A DNA stretch of 64,000 nucleotides. It comes from Geotrypetes seraphini (Eukaryota; Chordata; Amphibia; Gymnophiona; Dermophiidae). A program made the position numbers and the translations under genes. A model generated the notes under the pieces. The model saw only the letters and a list, made by a program, of their open reading frames with translations. It ran no database searches and had not been told where the DNA came from. Below, piece by piece: positions 54,082-63,255 of the stretch. The stretch spans positions 14,668,705-14,732,704 of the forward strand of contig NC_047101.1 in the NCBI RefSeq assembly GCF_902459505.1, given 5' to 3'. Each line of letters begins with the position of its first letter. Within the stretch, counting starts at the first letter, position 1.

Positions 54082-57000
54082 CTGAAGAATTTTCTTTAAA
54101 AAAAAAAAAAAAATTAAGTAAGTAATTCTATTTGAAGAAACTATTACAACCTCTTACTCTGTAAACTGAGTTGAGCCTCTGTTGTCTGGAGGATGATCCA
54201 TTATATAAACCGAAAGATTGGATTGGATTTTGCTTTGTGATATTACCCCCCTTTTTCTTTGTTTCCATGAATATACAGTATATATAACACATCAATACAG
54301 GTTAGTATTAAATGAGACTCAATATTTGCAAATCTTCCTACTTTTTGCAATTAATCTGCTATTCAGTCATCAAAAATTTCATATCAGAATGTGTTGATGT
54401 ACATCTTACTTTATGAGTTGACGGAAAATGTTCTTGATTTTATCTTCATTGGGATCCAAGCACAAATGTCTGCCATTTTTCAAGTTAACGCTGCAATAAA
54501 AATTAAAAAAAAATCAAGAATAAGATGAGTAACTCCTGTTCTCTATTAATTTAGCACCAAGGATTAGTAAAACACCCTTTGCCCTTATTTAAGTCTATAG
54601 AAATTCATGATGACGGCCTGGTCTAAATTTTGGCCTAGCTAAGTGTCAAAATTATGGTTTTCTTCCTGTTAGTGTTTCTGATTGGCCTGAAGAAGAACTC
54701 AAATGCTTCAAAAGAAAGGCCACGGCAGTAACAGTGCTCAAATGACTTGAGTCAACAGGCTCTCTTTAATCTGTAACAACAAAGCTGGGCCAAACTTTGG
54801 TTAGAAAAAGAACAAAATATTATGCCTCTATTGTTTCCTGCATGACTCTGCACTTGAAGTCCTTTGGCTGCATTTCCTCAAACCACAAGAAGAGGATAAC
54901 ATTGGCAGATTTGAAATTCAAGGTGGTGTATACTTTGTCAAGATTGCACTGTCTCTGCTCTCTCTTTCCGAAAGGCACTAGCCTAAGGGGGATAGGAGAA
55001 AACTGAGAATAGTGCCGAACACGGCTATTCGACTGATATATGGCTTGAAGAAAAATGACCATATTCGTTCTTACTATCGATTGCTGCATTGGTTACCGGT
55101 GGAGGCGCGAGTACTATTCAAATTTTCTTGTATCTGTTTTAAGTTGAGTTGGGGACTGGCCCCAACTTACTTTTATCACATTTTGTGTTGTACAGTCCAA
55201 CGAGGAAATCTTGATATTTTCATTTATTTGCATATCCAAAAATTACCGGTTGCAGATACAAGACTTTTTTGGGATAAGACTCTTGCATTTCAAGCGGGTA
55301 AGCAGCAGTCCTGGCTCGGCAAATGCATTGGTGGAGTTATGTCTTATGGTGCATTTTGAAAAGAAATTAAGTCAGCGCTGTTTGACAAATTTATTTCCTA
55401 ACTGTGGGTACCATCGTTAGCAAAATTTTACACTATGTATATGTAAGAGACTTGTATTTTTAATCAATTGTATTTTGCTGATTGTCCAGCCCTCTTCTGT
55501 GTAAACCGCCTAGAAAGCGTTTGGTTATGGCGGTATAGAAGAATAAAGTTATGTTATTTTCCTCCTACAATAAAACTAGCCATAATGTCAAGTAGAGAAT
55601 GACATGGTGACAAAATTCATCACCGTCCCTGCGGATAACCGTGGGAAACCATCTTCATTCTTTAAGGAGAGAGGGAAGAATCAGAGTATGAATGGCCACA
55701 ACCACTGACCCGCAAGCTTTGCTTTGAAGAATGCTGGTGTAGAAGGACTGAGGTTGAAACAGACACTCCAGAATGACAGTCTCTGGTATCCAGAGCAGAT
55801 ATTGTGATGTCATAATGCCTCATTCCACCAGTGCCTAAGAGCCAATCACATCAGTGATGTCACAATAGCTTCATTATCCTTGGCTCACATAAGAATCAGA
55901 GTATGAATGGGCCCAGCTTTACTTTGAAGAATGCTGGTGTAGAAGGACTGAGATTGAAATAGACACTAGAAAATGACATGGGATTATTTCCCGCGGTTAT
56001 CCGCGGGGTCGGGAACGGTGATGAATTTTGTCACCGTGTCATTCTCTAATGTCAAGAACAATCCAGTTTAAAATGCAGGTATAGAGCAGTAGTGCTGGAG
56101 CCATGAGGATGTGGGTCTGAGCAAGGACTATTTAAAGCAGCATCTTGCAAAATTTGTGAGCCCGGCAGCCCTCTAAATTGGGGGCCGTGGCTCGAGGGCA
56201 TCTGGAAGTGTGTGGATGAGATGCAATGACATCACGTCGCCACCCATGCATGTGCGGAGGCACTCCAGATAGGGCCCTGAGCCGCCAGTGGGGGTTGGGG
56301 AGGGGGTTTGCTGAAAAAGAAAAGATGCGGAGAGGAAGAGAGACCCCAGTGAGGAGAAGTGCTGGTGCCAGCTGACTGCCTGCAGACTGTGCCTCTTGCC
56401 GCAAGAAGCGCATCCTGTAGTCAGCCAGTGCTGGCACCTCGCCTCCTCCCTGGCGTCTGGTGGCACACAGTTTGCAATACACTGATTTAAAGAAACAAAA
56501 ATAAACAGCCAGCCAAAAAAAAAGGCCTGTATAGAGGTTCCTGATTTTGAGCTCTACCATTTCAGAAATCCCTTGGGCTCCTTTTATTAAGCTGTGGTGA
56601 AATGTGGCCTTAGTGGACCCTTATATGGGCCTTTTTTCCATTTTCCCAATTAATGGCCATGCGGTAATGCTACTCTCCAAATTGTTGTGAAACACACTAA
56701 AATCTTTTAAAACTTGGCTGAAGTACAAGTCACAACTACCCACAATAGGCAATGTAGAGAGGTACCAGGGATCTCAAGCGCTCTTACCTGGAGCTGGACA
56801 CTATAGTAACTGTGTCTCTGTAATGTACAGATTGTTTATCAAAATTGGTAAATGTGATTTTGCAGCGCCGGCGGTGCAAACAGTGCTGCTTTTGGCGCCT
56901 GTCCTGATGAAGCTCTTGTACAAATGATAGGAGCGAAACGGAGATCTTCCGTTGTTAAGATTACATATTGGAGCTAAGTACTTCTATATTAACTCTTATA

Positions 57001-60000
57001 ATGAGAGAGTATTGCATAAGCAATCACTAAATCACATTAAAAAAAAAATATATATATATATATATAAACTCAGAGAGTGTATGGGACCAATGATAGCTCA
57101 CTTTGTAGTTATTAGCCTTGAAAAAAACATGAGCTTCTAACTGTGAGCGCTTGAGATCCCTGGTACCTCTCTATATTGCCTATTGTGGGTAGTTGTGGCA
57201 TGCGGTAATGTTGCCATTATCAGGTGTCCATTAAAAAAACCAAGTGCGTGAGCTCTTATTGCCACATTATGTAGATGGGAAGGACTCGTATGCTAATCAG
57301 CACATTGTAATGTCGTGTTGCCGTGCTTAATGTCCCCTCTGAGAAAAATTCTGGATTTTTTTTGTAGCATGTGGTTTGTGTATGCACATTGGAATTTTAC
57401 TGGAGGAGGCCTTGGCGTTGAAAGCCCTTTTAAGCTTTGGTAAGCGTGCGCTAGCACTGCAGCTTAGTAAGGGGGCCCCTTAATAAATAGTTTTCAGGAA
57501 AAGAAATTGCAAGTACCGTATAATCTTGTTATAACAGACTTGCTTATAACGGAATCTCGCCTAAAGCGGATGAGGTCCGCTGGTCCCGGAGGAGCACCAT
57601 TATAAACATACAGAAGATCATCGGATATAGCGGACTCGCATATAACGGACTTTCTATATAACGGACAACTACTTTGGTCCCCAGAGCCGCTATTAGCTGT
57701 AGTTTTATTCAGCTATAATGGGACATGCAGGCTCCGCCTATAAGGCACGTGGCATGCCGGTGATATAGTATCAAAATGCAGCCCAGAAAAAAAATTACAG
57801 TGTTTTTCTTTCCAGTACACTACGGCATAATGCTTTAGAACAAGGGTCTCAAAGTCCCTCCTTGAGGGCCGCAATCCAGTCAGGTTTTCAGGATTTCCCC
57901 AATGAATATGCACGAGATCTATGTGCATGCACTGCTTTCAATGCATATTCATTGGGGAAATCCTGAAAACCCGACTGGATTGCGGCCCTCAAGGAGGGAC
58001 TTTGAGATCCCTGCTTTAGAACATCTTTTAGTGTTCTGGTTTTGCAATCATTTCGTGCCATGCCACTATTTTGCTGAGTTTTGTTCTTGATGTTGCTGAT
58101 ACGCTTGTGCAGTGACTTGTTCATTGATTGAACGTTGTTTCAAGTTGCCCTAAATAAAGTTTTTAAAAAATGGGTATAACGGGCCATTTTTCCAGGTCCC
58201 TTGAAGTCCGTTATAATGAGATTATACTGTACACTTGAAGCATACATCCATTCTTAAAAAAAAAAAAGTTAATGAACACCAAAATAACAGTTTTGAACAA
58301 AGCATCTAAAAGTTATGACATAGCTACTTACATTATTTCCACATTTTCACAAGAAGCAGACGGAGGAAGAATTTCTATATTCTTGATGTGCCGTGACTGA
58401 AAAGTAATTTTGGATCGAGTCTGGTAGCATGAACATCTGGCTCCATCCATGGTTATGGCTGCAAATGCAAGGCCATTAGACAGGTATAAACGGGAAATGC
58501 AGTGTAAAAGAACAGACATTTAAAAGTTACTCTACCATGGGCGTTATAGCTGGCTTTGAACAAAACTCTCTGCAAATTACTTTAATTCTGTTACCTTGTC
58601 CACTCATAGCACATTAGCAGATGATGAGAGAGAAAAACCAAGTGATCCAGATTAGAGAATGACACTGGAACAAATTTTTCCCCGTCTCGTCCTCGTGATT
58701 TTTGTCACTGTCGCTGTCCTTGAACCATTCCTGTAAGCTCTGTCTTAACCACATATCGAACACTTATGATTTCAAAGTGTTTGAGGCTTGTGCAGATGAG
58801 GACGGAGCTTAGGCATTGGTGGAATGAGGCATTATGACATCACAGTCTGAGCTCTAGAATGTTGCTATTTAGGATTTTAAAGTGTTTGAGGCTTGTGCAG
58901 ATGAGGACGGAGCTTAGGCATTGGTGGAATGAGGCATTATGACATCACAATCTGAGCTCTAGAATGTTGCTACTTAGGATTTTTAAGTGTTTGAGGCTTG
59001 TGCAGATGAGGACGGAGCTCAGGCATTGGTGGAATGAGGCATTATGACATCACAGTCTGAGCTCTAGAATGTTGCTATTTAGGATTTCAAAGTGTTTGAG
59101 GCTTGTGCAGATGAGGACGGAGCTTAGGCATTGGTGGAATGAGGCATTATGACATCACAATCTGAGCTCTAGAATGTTGCTACTTAGGATTTTTAAGTGT
59201 TTGAGGCTTGTGCAGATGAGGACGGAGCTCAGGCATTGGTGGAATGAGGCATTATGACATCACAGTCTGAGCTCTAGAATGTTGCTATTTAGGATTTCAA
59301 AGTGTTTGAGGCTTGTGCAGATGAGGACGGAGTTTAGGCATTGGTGGAATGAGGCATTATGACATCACAGTCTGAGCTCTAGAATGTTGCTACTTAGGAT
59401 TTTAAAGTGTTTGAGGCTTGTGCAGATGAGGGCGGAGCTTAGGCATTGGTGGAATGAGGCATTATGACATCACAATCTGAGCTCTAGAATGTTGCTACTT
59501 AGGATTTTTAAGTGTTTGAGGCTTGTGCAGATGAGGATGGAGCTTAGGCATTGGTGGAATGAGGCATTATGACATCACAATCAGCTCTAGAATGTTGCTT
59601 CTTATGATTGTAAAGTGTTTGAGGCTTGCGCAGATGAGGACGGAGCTTGCAGGAATGGGGCAGGGACAGGATGGGATGGGAAAATGAGTTCCTGCGGCGA
59701 CGGGAAAAAATTTGTTCCCATGCCATTCTCTAATCCAGACCTCTGCTCAATTATTCCCATCCGCATTGCGTAGGCTACCACCTAGATACTGACGCCTTAC
59801 CCAAAACAATTTAGCTTCCTCCATTTCTTGTATTATATCCTTTTGTGCAGCTGAGGCTTAATATCCCCTTTCTAATTTGTACCCAGCACCTCTTCTCTCC
59901 CATTTCCAATTGCAAGGTCTCGTAGTAATCCAAAGAGACGCCAACACTCGCTCGGCTGTGACCCAAACATCCTACATCTTGGGTCCCCGTGACCTATCCA

Positions 60001-60434
60001 AATGGCCCCAATGTATATAAGGAGCACTTACCCTACCAGAAAGACTCCACTTTAAGAGCATCTGTAGTTGGGTCAAGACAGCTCGTTTTCTTTATTCCAT
60101 AAAAACCTGTCTTTAGGAGTTGGGAGAGTCTGAAACTTTCCTCCTGTTGCTCAGCATTTCCAACTCAATTAGAATCATGTGTTGCGAGTCTTAATTTGCA
60201 CCTACCTTGGGATCTTCCATCCTCCCCCCAACCCCCGCCCTATTCCATATCTCTTCCAAGTCACTTTGCCCAGTCATCTTAGTGCTAGTCTTTGGTTAGT
60301 CTACTGAGCTATTTCAAATAAAATATAGGGGGAGCACAATAATACAAAAAATAATATGCAGAAGATAAAGGAAACTTACACCTTGAAGCAACCGGGCTGA
60401 GAGCCAGCAATGCAAGACATATGAGTTTGAACAT
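54051..60434 (-). CDS. CXC chemokine gene (CXCL13/CXCL9-11-like, ELR-negative), four exons
   Basis: Coding exons on the - strand: 60380-60434, 58332-58458, 54410-54490 and 54051-54081, giving 97 aa. Residues 1-18 form a signal peptide (MFKLICLALLALSPVA). The mature part has GARCSCYQT with the CxC pair and no ELR, KNIEILPPSASC with the third cysteine 25 residues later, and IIVNLKNGRHLCLDP with the fourth after 15 more. The tail KNIFRQLIKYFLKIERQK is a basic amphipathic helix. Intron phases 1, 2, 2 match CXC chemokine genes. It would be a secreted ligand of a CXCR receptor guiding leukocytes. It is convergent with CNOT6, as human CXCL13 is with CNOT6L, so a CXCL13-like ohnolog is my favoured reading; CXCL9-11 affinity cannot be excluded. 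Confidence 0.88.
54125..54236 (+). mobile_element. L2-like 3' tail in chemokine intron 3
   Basis: TGTAAACTGAGTTGAGCCTC then CCATTATATAAACCGAAAGA and GATTGGATTGGATT matches the 3'UTR and tail style at 50440-50510. Confidence 0.6.
54410..54490 (-). CDS. Chemokine exon 3: fourth cysteine and start of C-terminal helix
   Basis: Acceptor ttttattgcag, donor AA|gtaaga. Encodes VNLKNGRHLCLDPNEDKIKN then IFRQLI. A TAA overlaps the donor (AAG TAA), so unspliced read-through would end the protein at ...RQLIK, 88 aa. Confidence 0.9.
54990..55556 (+). mobile_element. L2-like LINE 3' end
   Basis: Reads NTAIRLIYGLKKNDHI, YRLLHWLPVEARVLFKFSCI and KTLAFQAGKQQSWLGKCIGG, then a stop and the 3'UTR GTAAACCGCCTAGAAAGCG. 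Opposite orientation to the chemokine gene whose intron 2 it occupies. Confidence 0.88.
55593..56048. mobile_element. hAT-like MITE, family T
   Basis: TIRs TAGAGAATGACATGGTGACA and TGTCACCGTGTCATTCTCTA with exact 8-bp duplication atgtcaag (55585-55592, 56049-56056). The interior has two copies of GTATGAATGG...GAATGCTGGTGTAGAAGGAC and a word complementary to the 105-bp satellite at 58776. Confidence 0.88.
56138..56484. mobile_element. hAT-like MITE
   Basis: Exact 8-bp duplication atttaaag (56130-56137, 56485-56492). Left end CAGCATCTTGCAAAATTTGT, right end AGTTTGCAATACACTG. Related to 62329 by its CACACAGTTTGC right end. The 142-codon ORF across it is not a known protein. Confidence 0.85.
56732..57196. 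mobile_element. Penelope-like element with 52-bp inverted ends and hammerhead motif
   Basis: Arms 56732-56783 and 57145-57196 are reverse complements with about one mismatch (ACAACTACCCACAATAGGCA at the outer edge). A hammerhead-like motif lies at 56900-56960. Contains a (TA)n run near 57048-57066. Confidence 0.6.
56900..56960 (+). ncRNA. Hammerhead-ribozyme-like motif
   Basis: Canonical core CTGATGA (56904-56910), stem II GCTC/GAGC with one extra A, GAAA (56935-56938), stem III CGGA-GATCT-TCCG and UU (56952-56953). Core and stems II and III are intact; stem I pairs poorly in this copy. Confidence 0.5.
57516..58229. mobile_element. Tigger/pogo-like MITE, split by a hAT-like MITE
   Basis: TA on both sides, left end CCGTATAATCTTGTTATAAC and right end GTTATAATGAGATTATACTG. 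The motif TATAACGGAC recurs inside (57650-57665). The insert at 57841 is younger. No intact transposase. Confidence 0.75.
57841..58013. mobile_element. Palindromic hAT-like MITE (family P3)
   Basis: Exact 8-bp duplication ctttagaa (57833-57840, 58014-58021). Palindrome from CAAGGGTCTCAAAGTCCCTC to GAGGGACTTTGAGATCCCTG. Nested in the Tigger-like element. Confidence 0.93.
58332..58458 (-). CDS. Chemokine exon 2: CxC core
   Basis: Acceptor gcatttgcag, donor aat|gtaagt. Encodes ITMDGARCSCYQTRSKITFQ then SRHIKNIEILPPSASCENVE and I. Carries cysteines 1-3. Confidence 0.93.
58653..59732. mobile_element. hAT-like MITE, family T, expanded by a satellite
   Basis: TIRs TAGAGAATGACACTGGAACA and TGTTCCCATGCCATTCTCTA-type right end; duplication atccagat / atccagac (58645-58652, 59733-59740). 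Lies in chemokine intron 1. Most of its 1080 bp is a 105-bp tandem repeat. Confidence 0.85.
58776..59640. repeat. 105-bp tandem satellite, about eight and a half copies
   Basis: AGTGTTTGAGGCTTGTGCAG starts at 58776, 58881, 58986, 59091, 59196, 59301, 59406, 59511 and 59614: eight steps, seven of exactly 105 bp and the last 103. Copies alternate between TTGCTATTTAGG and TTGCTACTTAGG forms, giving a 210-bp higher-order period over the middle copies. Confidence 0.95.
60380..60434 (-). CDS. Chemokine exon 1: signal peptide
   Basis: ATG at 60434-60432 opens MFKLICLALLALSPVASR, a hydrophobic leader. Donor T|gtaagt after 60380 gives phase 1, the usual first intron of CXC genes. The 55-bp coding part is too short to stand out as an ORF. 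Confidence 0.85.
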
Positions 60435-60522
60435 CTTTCTGGGGGAGCTCTTAACCTCGCGTCCGGTTCGGTGTTATGCCTTGGTGAAACCAGTAGCTGC
60501 CTGAGGAGCTAAGCGACGGTAC

Positions 60523-60529
60523 TTAAATA
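60523..60529 (-). promoter_or_regulatory. TATA-like box of the chemokine gene
   Basis: TATTTAA on the - strand about 90 bases upstream of the ATG, so transcription would start near 60495 with a 5'UTR of about 60 bases. TATA promoters are usual for inducible chemokines. Confidence 0.5.
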
Positions 60530-60877
60530 CACTTTGAAAGTAGCTGTTGATGACGACGGATGCTAAATTTGGACCAGCTTCTGAAGGGGAAATTTTGTGG
60601 TAGGTGAAAGTGGAATATTAATTTGTGTATATTTTCTGAGGTGACTCTTTTTTTACTCTATATTGAACTTTAGTGACATTTTACAAACACATGAAAAAAT
60701 TGCAGAGTAATTTGTTTTGAAATAATATTTTTCTCCTCCATCGGTAGGTGAAGTTTCTCCCCTTCTGATGGTTAGCACCCTCCTTCAGGCTTCCCCTGCT
60801 GCTGCTTTGGGTTTTCACTATGAGTGACTTTTCTATCCATAAGGGCGTTAACAACCATGCGCTGACTAACTTAGGGG

Positions 60878-61128
60878 GAGTGTGTGGCGCAGTGGTTAAA
60901 GCTACAGCCTCAGCACCCTGGGGTTGTGGGTTCAAACCCACACTGCTCCTTGTGACCCTGGGCAAGTCACTTAATCCCCCTATTGCTCTAGGTACATTAG
61001 TTAGATTGTGAACCTGCCGGGACAGACAGGGAAAATGCTTGAGTACCTGAATAAATTAATGTAAACCATTCTGAGCTCCCTTGGGAGAACGATATAGAAA
61101 ATTGAATGAATAAATAAATAAAATTAAA
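60878..61128 (+). mobile_element. tRNA-derived SINE, near full length
   Basis: A-box region GTGTGGCGCAGTGGTTAAAG, B box GGTTCAAACCC, body GACCCTGGGCAAGTCACTTA and tail (AATA)n at 61107-61124. Best copy in the window. Confidence 0.93.
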
Positions 61129-61224
61129 TGTGCATTTGTGCAAGGTGCCAGAAAGACTACCCTTCAAAACTGATTTTCAGGAATGAATTTTATGATAGCT
61201 ACAGGGAACAGCAGTGTCCTGTAT

Positions 61225-61816
61225 TAAATATCATGGGCTACATACGAAGGGGTTTCGTAAGGCGGAAGTCATTATGCCATTGTATAGATCCATGGTGAGG
61301 CCCCACCTGGAATACTGTGTGCAATTCTGGAGGCCGCATTATCGCAAGGATGTGCTGAGACTGGAGTCGGTGCAAAGAATGGCCACCCGGATGGTCTCGG
61401 GACTCAAGGATCTACCATACGAAAAACGGCTTGACAAATTACAGCTATACTCGCTCGAGGAGCGCAGAGAGAGGGGGGACATGATCGAGACGTTCAAGTA
61501 TCTTACGGGCCGCATCGAGGCGGAGGAAGATATCTTCTTTTTCAAGGGTCCCACGACAACAAGAGGGCATCCGTTGAAAATCAGGGGCGGGAAACTACGA
61601 GGTGACACCAGGAAATTCTTTTTCACTGAAAGAGTGGTTGATCGCTGGAATAGTCTTCCACTACAGGTGATTGAGGCCAGCAGCGTGCCTGATTTTAAGG
61701 CCAAATGGGATCGGCACATGGGATCTATTCACAGGGCAAAGGTAGGGGAGGGACATTAAGGTGGGCAGACTAGATGGGCCGTGGGCCCTTATCTGCCGTC
61801 TATTTCTATGTTTCTA
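61225..61816 (+). mobile_element. CR1 LINE 3' end (same subfamily as 21262)
   Basis: Reads VIMPLYRSMVRPHLEYCVQF to FFTERVVDRWNSLPLQVIEA in one frame and ends TATTTCTATGTTTCTA. Very similar to 21262-21873, so both are recent. Confidence 0.92.
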
Positions 61817-62134
61817 AATAAATGGAGAGCACAGAGTTATTGAGCTTATGGGGGGGGGCAGTTCCAGTCCTTGAAAACCGGGGCGGCACACCCCTCCTTT
61901 GCTATAAACACTGTCTGATTTACTTCAGTGCTGGCTGCAGACTGGGGAATGAAGGAGGATGTGGTCTCTATTAGAGAAAGAAGTGAAAGGAGGGTTATGA
62001 AGACGGCAGAAGCAACTGTGAGGAGAACGATGGGAAAGGGAGGAGTAGGAGTGAAAGGATGAAGGAAGAGAAGTTGGAAGATAGAATGTCCATAGACTTT
62101 CTGTGTTTCCGACTGTCCCTAAAGAGCATAGCCT
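61817..62134. other. Intergenic sequence without clear element
   Basis: Purine-rich stretch; nothing recognised. Confidence 0.35.
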
Positions 62135-62590
62135 CCCGGTAGAGGTGGTGGAGTCAGACTGTATCTGAATTTAAGAAAGCATGGGACAGGCACGTAGGAT
62201 CTCTTAGGGAGGAGATAGTGGATGCTGCAGATGGGCCATTTGGCCTTTATTTGCCATCATGTTTCTGTTTCTATAGCCATAAAGCTTTATGACCTCACAA
62301 TGCAGGAGTAAAGAGCCTTAGCCTATTGCGGTGTCTCGCAAACTTTCCGGCTGGCGGCACACTATATTCAGTGCCCTGGCTGGAAGGCACCCAGATGTCG
62401 CCACGAGAGGCACATCCTGTACGCAGGTAGCTGGCATGGATGACTCTCCTCCTTGCCAGTGTGTCACGGCACACAAGAAATCTCAGGAGGCACACAGTTT
62501 GCGATATACTGGCCTATAGGGAGAGGAGGAGATAATGGATGCTGCAGATGGGCCATTTGACCTTTATCTGCTATTATGTTTCTATGTTTT
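62135..62590 (+). mobile_element. CR1 3' tails, two pieces, split by a hAT-like insertion
   Basis: GATGGGCCATTTGGCCTTTA at 62233 and again near 62545, with the segment ATGACCTCACAATGCAGG shared with 51030. The hAT-like element at 62329 interrupts the shared segment. Confidence 0.75.
62329..62511. mobile_element. hAT-like MITE
   Basis: Ends CGGTGTCTCGCAAACTTTCC and AGTTTGCGATATACTG with duplication gcctattg / gcctatag (62321-62328, 62512-62519). Related to 56138 and more distantly 6777. Confidence 0.88.
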
Positions 62591-62634
62591 AATGTAACGT
62601 CCTTGAAACTCACCATCACTTAGCAATTCAGTTT

Positions 62635-63255
62635 CATAAGAACATAAGCAATGCCTCTGCCGGGTCAGACCCGAGGTCCATCGTGCCCAGCAGTCCGCTC
62701 ACGCGGCGGCCCAACAGGTCCAGGACCTGTGCAGTAATCCTCTATCTATACCCCTCTATCCCCTTTTCCAACAGGAAATTGTCCAATCCTTTCTTAAACC
62801 CCAGTACCGTACTCTGCCCTATTACGTCCTCTGGAAGCGCATTCCAGGTATCCACCACCAGCTGAGTAAAGAAAAACTTCCTAGCATTTGTTTTGAATCT
62901 ATCCCCTTCCAATTTTTCCGAATGCCCTCTTGTTCTTTTATGTTTTGAAAATTTGAAGAATCTATCTCTCTCTACTTTCTCTATGCCCTTCATGATCTTG
63001 TAGGTTTCTATCATGTCTCCTCTGAGTCTCCGCTTTTCCAGGGAGAAGAGCTCCAGCCTCTCCAATCTTTCAGTGTATGAAAGGTTTTCCATGCTCTCCT
63101 CTGGACCCTCTCAAGTATTGCCATATCCTTCTTAAGGTACGGTGACCAATACTGAACACAGTACTCCAGGTGCGGGCGCACCATTGCCCGATACAACGGC
63201 AGGATGACTTCTTTTGTTCTGGTCATAATACCATTTTTAATAATACCCAATCCTC
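62635..63255 (-). mobile_element. CR1 LINE 3' part
   Basis: - strand: RTKEVILPLYRAMVRPHLEY, then after one frame change SLEKRRLRGDMIETYKIMKG and FFTQLVVDTWNALPEDVIGQ to GIEGYR. Same subfamily as 48373, opposite orientation, one frameshift near 63085. Confidence 0.9.

Noticed and set aside
58776-59640. CRISPR-like regular array
   Set aside because: Units are 105 bp head to tail without unique spacers; it is a satellite in a vertebrate intron.
54410-60434. Secretoglobin (SCGB3A1) as the convergent neighbour, as in human
   Set aside because: The exons show CxC and two further cysteines with chemokine spacing and phases, not the secretoglobin helical pattern.
60878-60950. tRNA gene
   Set aside because: A and B boxes are present but there is no cloverleaf, and the same sequence continues into a SINE body with further copies.
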